From contig MNTV01000031.1 of assembly GCA_001917175.1 (NCBI GenBank), positions 67,167 to 131,166 on the forward strand: a DNA stretch of 64,000 nucleotides, written 5' to 3'. This document shows, piece after piece, positions 59,161 through 64,000 of this stretch. The DNA is from Azospirillum sp. 51_20. GTDB taxonomy: Bacteria; Pseudomonadota; Alphaproteobacteria; RF32; CAG-239. Numbering within the stretch: position 1 is the first letter of the stretch; every line of letters starts with the position of its first letter. The notes under the pieces are model-generated. The model ran no database searches. It was not told the origin of the DNA and worked only from the letters and a program-made list of their open reading frames with translations. The position numbers were made by a program, and so were the translations under genes.

Positions 59161-60920
59161 TTGTCATCCTCGTAAGATTTGATCGGTTTTTCCACGCTGC
59201 TTTCGGATTCGCCGCCGGCGTAGTCTTCGGCGATCGAACGCAGCAGAATTTCCGTTTCTGCCATATGTTCGCCCAAAGTGCAGGCAATCTGCTGGACGGT
59301 GGCCAGGTTTTTACGGATCACGTCTTTAGCCTTTTCGGCGATTCGCTCCTTTTTCATCTCCATTTTGGTCACGTCCTGGATAATGCCGCCGACAATCTGT
59401 TTCTTGTCGATGTTGAAGACCACCACGTCAAACAGCCGGTCGCCGAAGCGGACATGTTCGCGCCGGATGTCCTGTTCAAGGTCGAGCGAAGCCGAAAACA
59501 GGTTGGTGAAGTCTATGAAGTCGCGAAGGTCGGCGCCGCGAAGGTCGTTTCTTTCGTAAATTTCCCCGTGTTCCGCTTCCGACCAGAAAGTTTCGGCGAA
59601 CTTGTCGTTATATTCGATGATGTTTAACCGGCTGTCGGCAATCACGATCGGCGAGGGAATGCAGCGGAGAAGAGCGTTGGCCTTGCGCTGAGCCTGCTGT
59701 TTCATGTTGGAAACGCACATTTCCGGTTCGGCTTTGCCGGAAAGCATTGCGCGGGCAAAATTGCGGCAGGTGTCATAACCGCAGCCGCCGCAGTTCAATT
59801 CGTCTTCCACGCCGTATTTGCCGATCACCGCCAGCGCCCGTTTGATTTCCGCTTCGCCGAATTCTTTGTCTTTGACGGCTTTTTCGCCGTATTGCAGGCT
59901 GATGTCTGCCTGTAGTTCGCGTTTGCCGGCACGGTCGGAAAAGTTGCTGTTTTTCAGAATGTTCAGCCGCTTGTCAAAACCGGCGCTGCGGTTGCTCATG
60001 CAGGGGCCGGCCACGCAGCCGCCGTGGCAGGCCAGGCATTCGATAAAAACCGGCCGGTCGAAATTTTCCGCTTTCAGCCCCGCCAGTTCGCGTTTGATGT
60101 TCTGGATGCCCGATACCTGCATCATGTAGGCGTTTCGGGCAGCCGTATAAGGTTTGACGGTTTCGATCATGCCGCCTTCGATCGGATAGGCGGTGCCTTC
60201 TTCCGCTTTGGTCATTACGAATTTGTCATAAACGCTGGTGCGGATTTCCTCCGGAAAAATTCCGGCTTCCCGGAACCATTGACGGATGTCTCCGAAGCTG
60301 AGGCTTAAGCTCAGCAGCTCGGGATGGGCGTCGGCTTCAAGCTTTTTGGCGATGCAGGGGCCGACGAACACCACTTCGATGTCCTTGCCCAGCTTATCTT
60401 TCAGCATCCGGCAGTGAGCCAGCAGCGGCGACGAAAGCGGCGTCAGGTGCGGCGTCATCTCCGGCAGGTATTTGCGTACGTACTCGACCACCGCCGGACA
60501 GGCGGTGGAGATCAGCAGTCCCGATTCTTTTTCTCCGAGCAAGCAGGCGATGTGGGCGGAAACTTCCTCCGCGCCGGCAGCGGTTTCTCCCACCCCGCGG
60601 AAGCCGAGCCGGCGCAGGGAAGCGATCATCTTTTCCGCCGGCAGTCCGTCAAATTCGGCAATCCAGGAAGGCGCCAGGGAAACGTAAACGTCTTTGCCCG
60701 ATTCGATCAGGTGTTTTGCCCGTGTCAGGTCGTTGCGCGGCTGTTTGGCTTTGGCCGGGCAGACCCGGTAGCAGGTGCCGCAGGCAATGCACAGGTCGGG
60801 CACGATCTGGGCGCTGCCGTCTTCGATCTTGATTGCCTTGACCGGACAGCGGCGGACGCATTTGTAACAGTCCACACAGTTGTTTTTGATTGTATATAGA
60901 GGGTATTCGCGGTCGGACAT
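59157..60920 (-). CDS. Sensory [FeFe] hydrogenase with PAS domain (group C3-like)
   Basis: 587 residues. Two 4Fe-4S motifs (CVDCYKCVRRCP, CIACGTCYRVCP), an H-cluster domain (about 70-330), a further Cys cluster (CGGCGYDTCRNFARAML, about 380) and a PAS domain (about 425-530) followed by helices. H-cluster L1 is STACPAVVEY (about residue 138): the proton-relay Cys of catalytic enzymes is Ala, as known for sensory HydS-type proteins. L2 VFVGPCIAKKLEAD and L3 IECLACHGGCVAGPC are intact. The neighbouring phosphatase gene fits the phosphatase-linked class. Likely an H2 or redox sensor. Confidence 0.87.
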   Translation of the reverse strand: MSDREYPLYTIKNNCVDCYKCVRRCPVKAIKIEDGSAQIVPDLCIACGTCYRVCPAKAKQPRNDLTRAKHLIESGKDVYVSLAPSWIAEFDGLPAEKMIASLRRLGFRGVGETAAGAEEVSAHIACLLGEKESGLLISTACPAVVEYVRKYLPEMTPHLTPLSSPLLAHCRMLKDKLGKDIEVVFVGPCIAKKLEADAHPELLSLSLSFGDIRQWFREAGIFPEEIRTSVYDKFVMTKAEEGTAYPIEGGMIETVKPYTAARNAYMMQVSGIQNIKRELAGLKAENFDRPVFIECLACHGGCVAGPCMSNRSAGFDKRLNILKNSNFSDRAGKRELQADISLQYGEKAVKDKEFGEAEIKRALAVIGKYGVEDELNCGGCGYDTCRNFARAMLSGKAEPEMCVSNMKQQAQRKANALLRCIPSPIVIADSRLNIIEYNDKFAETFWSEAEHGEIYERNDLRGADLRDFIDFTNLFSASLDLEQDIRREHVRFGDRLFDVVVFNIDKKQIVGGIIQDVTKMEMKKERIAEKAKDVIRKNLATVQQIACTLGEHMAETEILLRSIAEDYAGGESESSVEKPIKSYEDDK

Positions 60921-60938
60921 GGTTTTGTTCCCGGTCGG

Positions 60939-61181
60939 TTATTTGCGGAAGTTTTTTTCCAAAATGTCAAGCAGGGTGCCGTTGTCGACGTTGTGATATT
61001 CCACCCCGTCAATGGTGATGTTGGGACCGACGGCGCAGCGGTTGCAGCAGCGAAGCCCGGTCAGTTCGACTTCGGCCTCAATTTCGTTTTGTTCCAGAAA
61101 ATTTTGAATCAGCTGGAGGTTTTTGGCGTTTCCCCGGGCAAAACAGGAGCTGCCCATACATACTTTGATAACGTGTGCCAT
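60939..61181 (-). CDS. (2Fe-2S) ferredoxin domain protein
   Basis: 80 residues from ATG 61181 (MAHVIKVCMGSSCFARGN). Cys pairs CMGSSC and GLRCCNRCAVGP, thioredoxin-like [2Fe-2S] type. First gene of the hydrogenase operon, 18 bases before the sensory hydrogenase. Probably its electron-transfer partner. Confidence 0.85.
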   Translation of the reverse strand: MAHVIKVCMGSSCFARGNAKNLQLIQNFLEQNEIEAEVELTGLRCCNRCAVGPNITIDGVEYHNVDNGTLLDILEKNFRK

Positions 61182-61258
61182 TGCACATTTCTCCCTTTTG
61201 GAAAAGTCTGTATCTGAAAGTATAGCCGAGAGCACGAAAAAAACAACAGTATTTTTAG

Positions 61259-62011
61259 CTAAGAGCGGTACATAATTTTGCTTAAATACAGTCCGCAGGC
61301 CGGTGCCGTCGGCCCCGCCGCCCGCCGGTCGCGGGCTTCAAGGATGGTTTTTATTTCTTCCGGCGCCAAGTGTCCGTCGCCGACCATTTTCAGCGTGCCG
61401 ACCATATTGCGCACCTGATGATGAAGAAAAGAACGTGCTTCCGTATAAAAGAAAATGTTTTCTCCTTCCTGCCGGATGTCGAGCCGGTCGAGCGTTTTGA
61501 GCGGCGATTTGGCCTGACATTTGACCGCGCGGAAGGAAGTGAAGTCATGATGTCCGAGGAGATAAGCCGCGCCTTCGCGCATTTTATCGACATCTAAAGG
61601 AACCACTACCGGCCAGCTGCGGTTTTTGTCAATGACAAGCGGCGCCCGGCGATTGGTGATGCGGTAAATATAAGCGCGTCCGACGGCCGAATAGCGGGCG
61701 TGAAAGTCCGGTGCCGTTTTTTCCGCCGCCAGCACCGAGACCGGTGCTTCCATACTGCGGAGATGAGCGTTTACCGCCTCGCGCAGGCGAAAAGGGTCAA
61801 CTTCGCGGTTTAAATCGAAATGAGCGATCTGCGCCAGCGCATGCACCCCGGCGTCCGTGCGACCGGCGCCGTAAACTTCGGTTTTTTCCTGACAAAAGGC
61901 TTCGACCGCCTTTTCCAGAAACTCTTGTGCACTCGACCCGTCCAGCTGTTTCTGCCAGCCGAGCAGATCAGTACCGTCATATTCTACGGTGATTTTGTAG
62001 CGCTGCGTCAT
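61259..62011 (-). CDS. truA: tRNA pseudouridine(38-40) synthase TruA
   Basis: 250 residues. N-terminal KITVEYDGTDLLGWQKQ, catalytic Asp in YGAGRTDAGVHALAQIAHF (about residue 52) and late FLHHQVRNMVGTL. Normal length. Follows the Gfo/Idh gene in the same direction (12-base gap). Confidence 0.97.
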   Translation of the reverse strand: MTQRYKITVEYDGTDLLGWQKQLDGSSAQEFLEKAVEAFCQEKTEVYGAGRTDAGVHALAQIAHFDLNREVDPFRLREAVNAHLRSMEAPVSVLAAEKTAPDFHARYSAVGRAYIYRITNRRAPLVIDKNRSWPVVVPLDVDKMREGAAYLLGHHDFTSFRAVKCQAKSPLKTLDRLDIRQEGENIFFYTEARSFLHHQVRNMVGTLKMVGDGHLAPEEIKTILEARDRRAAGPTAPACGLYLSKIMYRS

Positions 62012-62023
62012 TATTTGTTTTTT

Positions 62024-63049
62024 TTAAGCGACGGCGGAAGCTTTGCTTTGGGCGGAAGTTTCCTCATGCGCCAAAAGGCCGAGTTTGTCTTCCACTTCCC
62101 AAATGACTTTCAGGGCGTCAAAAGCGTTTTCGCCGGAAATGCGCGGCGTCGCCTCGCCGTTAACGCAACTGATAAAGTGGCTCAGCTCGGCGGTCAACGG
62201 CTGATTGCTCGGAATGAACAGTTGTTCCACGCTGCCTTTTAAGCCATAGTTCATCCATTCAGGAATATTTTCCTGATTAACATACGGCATGCGGCCCTGC
62301 GAATGTACGTTGATGCTCTGGTTGATGAAGTCCATGTCGATATAGTTGGTGTCGGTGGTAACCGTCAGGGTGCGTACCCGGGCCTGGGTAATGCGGCTGG
62401 CGGTAATGTTGGCGGTAACGCCGTTGGCAAATTCCAGCACCGCGGTGATATAATCTTTGCCTTCCGGATGATCGGAAGTTTTGACGGCGGCGGCTTGTAC
62501 GTTGATGACCGGCGACCTGACCAGCGACTGGATGACTTCGACGTCGTGGATCATCAGGTCCATGGCCACGTCGACATCGGTAATGCGGCCGGAAGCGGCG
62601 GACATTCTCTGCGCCGTCAGCGAACGGATCTTGGAGGTGTCGGAAAGGATTTTGCCCATCTGTTCAACCGCCGGGTTAAATCTCTCGATATGGCCGACCA
62701 AAAGCACGACATTATTCTTTTTGGCGGCGTTGATCAGGCGCCGGCATCCTTCTTCGGAAGTGGCCAACGGCTTTTCCATCATGCAGTGAATGCCTTTGTT
62801 CAAAAAGAATTCGCCGACGTCCGCATGGGTGACGGAAGTGGTGACGACACTGACGGCGTCAACCTTTTCGGCAACTTCCTCCATGCTGGAAAATACTTTT
62901 ACGCCGAATGTTTCAGCGGCTTTTTGGGCGGCTTCGGGAAAAATGTCGTAAACGCCGACGAGTTCGACGTTCGGCAGAGATTTGTAAGTTTTAAGATGGT
63001 TCTTGCCCATCATGCCGGCGCCGATGACCGCAACTTTGATTTTAGCCAT
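62024..63049 (-). CDS. Gfo/Idh/MocA-family oxidoreductase
   Basis: 341 residues. N-terminal Rossmann motif VAVIGAGMMGKNHL, then VTTSVTHADVGEFFLNKGIHCMMEKPLA with the EKP motif, and a C-terminal alpha/beta domain containing D-V-D-V-A-M-D-L-M-I-H-D, with the usual H-D near residue 174. NAD(P)-dependent dehydrogenase of unknown sugar or inositol-type substrate. In other bacteria similar proteins make nucleotide-sugar intermediates, but no glycan genes are beside it. Confidence 0.88.
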   Translation of the reverse strand: MAKIKVAVIGAGMMGKNHLKTYKSLPNVELVGVYDIFPEAAQKAAETFGVKVFSSMEEVAEKVDAVSVVTTSVTHADVGEFFLNKGIHCMMEKPLATSEEGCRRLINAAKKNNVVLLVGHIERFNPAVEQMGKILSDTSKIRSLTAQRMSAASGRITDVDVAMDLMIHDVEVIQSLVRSPVINVQAAAVKTSDHPEGKDYITAVLEFANGVTANITASRITQARVRTLTVTTDTNYIDMDFINQSINVHSQGRMPYVNQENIPEWMNYGLKGSVEQLFIPSNQPLTAELSHFISCVNGEATPRISGENAFDALKVIWEVEDKLGLLAHEETSAQSKASAVA

Positions 63050-63147
63050 GCTGAAAAATCCTCATTTTTGGAGTTGAAAACACAATCTGCGCGCATATAT
63101 ATCATACTTTTTAATAAAATGCTCTTAACATGTTGTTACAAAATGTT

Positions 63148-63187
63148 ACAAAAAATCCCGCGGCTTTTGCGGCTGCGGGATTTTTTT
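63148..63187. terminator. Terminator between the Gfo/Idh gene and the last gene
   Basis: AAAAAATCCCGC ... GCGGGATTTTTTT stem with A and T runs on either side. It lies beyond the stop of the last gene on the minus strand and upstream of the Gfo/Idh start. Confidence 0.85.
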
Positions 63188-63208
63188 GCAGGATAAACCG
63201 AACGTTTG

Positions 63209-64000
63209 TCATTCGGTGTAGACGATAACCTGGAATTCCTTGGAAGCTTCATGCACGGCCTCGCCCAAAGAGGCAAAGACGTTTTGCGTGAAATAATATT
63301 CCAGATAATCGCGTTCGTCGCCTTCGTATTTGCCGACGTAACGGAGTTCGTGCTCTTCGCGGATGTCCGTATATTTCAGCGACGGCATTTCAAACCTTGT
63401 CAGGCCGTCGTCATAATACGCCTCATATTCGCTCACCGGAAAACTCAGCGTGAAGTAGTTGTATTTCACTTCATACCGACGTCTCACTTCGCACACGACC
63501 ATTCGTTCGGGCATTCCTACCGTATCGCGGACAACCGCGTCCGCAAAACCGGCGCCGGCAAGCCTGAGGTCTGCGTCGGGCAATTCCTTATATTTTTCGA
63601 TATCCGCGTCGATTTCCGTCCGCATGTTTTCGATCGTATAAGTTTTGTTGCCGATGCTGCCGTCAGAATACCGGTGCTTGACTTCAACCCAGCTGGTATA
63701 ACGGCTTGTCCACAAATTGTGTTCGATATTGCCGATGCCGCTGTTGACGATTTCGCTGGAAACGACTGCCGGATGAGCGCCGGCATAAAGCCGCAGTTCG
63801 ATTTTGGCGGTCAGGGTATAGGTCTTGCCGTTAAAATCAAGCGAAACCGAATGGTCAAACCGCTTGCGCAGGTAGACGACCTGTTCTCCTTCCCCGTTGT
63901 CTTCGATTATGAAATCAAGGTCGGTCAGAGTGTAACCGTTGTCGCGGACGTTCCTGATCGGATGATAGGGCATCGTCTGCCGCGTGATCCCGTCGTCGTA
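63209..64000 (-). CDS. Unrecognised protein with internal repeats (5' end outside window)
   Basis: At least 263 codons; the frame stays open to the window edge (reading YDDGITRQTMPYHP), so the Met at 63973 is internal. The phrase Y-D-D-G-[LI]-T-R-x-x-M-P recurs about 190 residues apart (YYDDGLTRFEMPSL and YDDGITRQTMPYHP), indicating a repeated domain. It is rich in charged and aromatic residues in an alternating beta-like pattern with no visible signal peptide in this part. Function unknown. Confidence 0.7.
   Translation of the reverse strand, partial: YDDGITRQTMPYHPIRNVRDNGYTLTDLDFIIEDNGEGEQVVYLRKRFDHSVSLDFNGKTYTLTAKIELRLYAGAHPAVVSSEIVNSGIGNIEHNLWTSRYTSWVEVKHRYSDGSIGNKTYTIENMRTEIDADIEKYKELPDADLRLAGAGFADAVVRDTVGMPERMVVCEVRRRYEVKYNYFTLSFPVSEYEAYYDDGLTRFEMPSLKYTDIREEHELRYVGKYEGDERDYLEYYFTQNVFASLGEAVHEASKEFQVIVYTE

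Overview
The window looks like a chromosomal segment of an alphaproteobacterium, probably an anaerobic or fermentative one such as the gut-associated Rhodospirillales-like lineages. The evidence is gene order typical of Alphaproteobacteria (dnaX-ybaB-recR with the SRP RNA; lpoA-like/rsmI/yraN; gpmI-envC-ctpA-rppH; an ialB-like gene before rlmN; secB/timA/mltA/smr; mutM-enoyl-CoA hydratase-rpsT-dnaA; PTS-Ntr type EIIA and HPr) together with a [FeFe]-hydrogenase operon, which is rare in that class. This placement is inferred from family recognition only.

Layout. 0-7 kb: recombination and replication genes, ffs, and housekeeping (rsmI, yraN, tsaB). 7-10 kb: a DivL-like PAS protein that has lost its kinase domain, and a highly charged low-complexity protein. 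10.0-10.7 kb: a gene-free stretch with a hairpin-rich element. 10.7-24.9 kb: a TPR membrane protein, a degenerate nuclease-like membrane protein, a Lon-family protease, a CCA-type nucleotidyltransferase, an IalB-like protein, rlmN, a frameshifted membrane protein, rppH, ctpA, envC and gpmI. 25-32.3 kb: PBP1A, polA (with degenerate proofreading motifs) and gyrB. 32.5-38.2 kb: an AT-richer accessory island. 38.2-47.6 kb: an ABC exporter, PTS genes, recF, dnaN, an unusual polypurine/polypyrimidine tract, and dnaA. 47.8-54.7 kb: rpsT, an enoyl-CoA hydratase, mutM, a ribbon-helix-helix protein, a J-domain protein, smr (3' end triplicated), mltA, timA and secB. 55-56.2 kb: an HTH regulator and an ectopic fragment of polA. 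56.2-61.2 kb: the hydrogenase operon. 61.2-64 kb: truA, a Gfo/Idh oxidoreductase and a partial unknown gene.

Most interesting system. The 32.5-38.2 kb island, between gyrB and the recF-dnaN-dnaA block, appears to be an undescribed modular toxin/immunity array. Plus-strand genes begin with the same tag of about 40 residues (MSETGDYLRGIFNGEIPV...) fused to different C-terminal domains: a GH108-type muramidase in one, and an unrecognised His/Cys/Glu/Asn domain in two others. Each of those two is followed by a small single-span membrane protein. Minus-strand genes encode a paralogous family of signal-peptide-bearing, cysteine-containing proteins converging on the muramidase gene or on recognisable scraps of it. 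Divergent partners share a conserved bidirectional promoter. Muramidase scraps, a frameshifted partner and an orphan truncated tag suggest repeated toxin replacement by recombination. No secretion system is in the window, so the delivery route is unknown.

Hydrogenase system. Five minus-strand genes encode two thioredoxin-like [2Fe-2S] proteins, a PAS-bearing sensory-type [FeFe] hydrogenase, a SpoIIE/PP2C phosphatase and a second, more catalytic-looking [FeFe] hydrogenase. This suggests H2- or redox-sensing through dephosphorylation alongside hydrogen metabolism.
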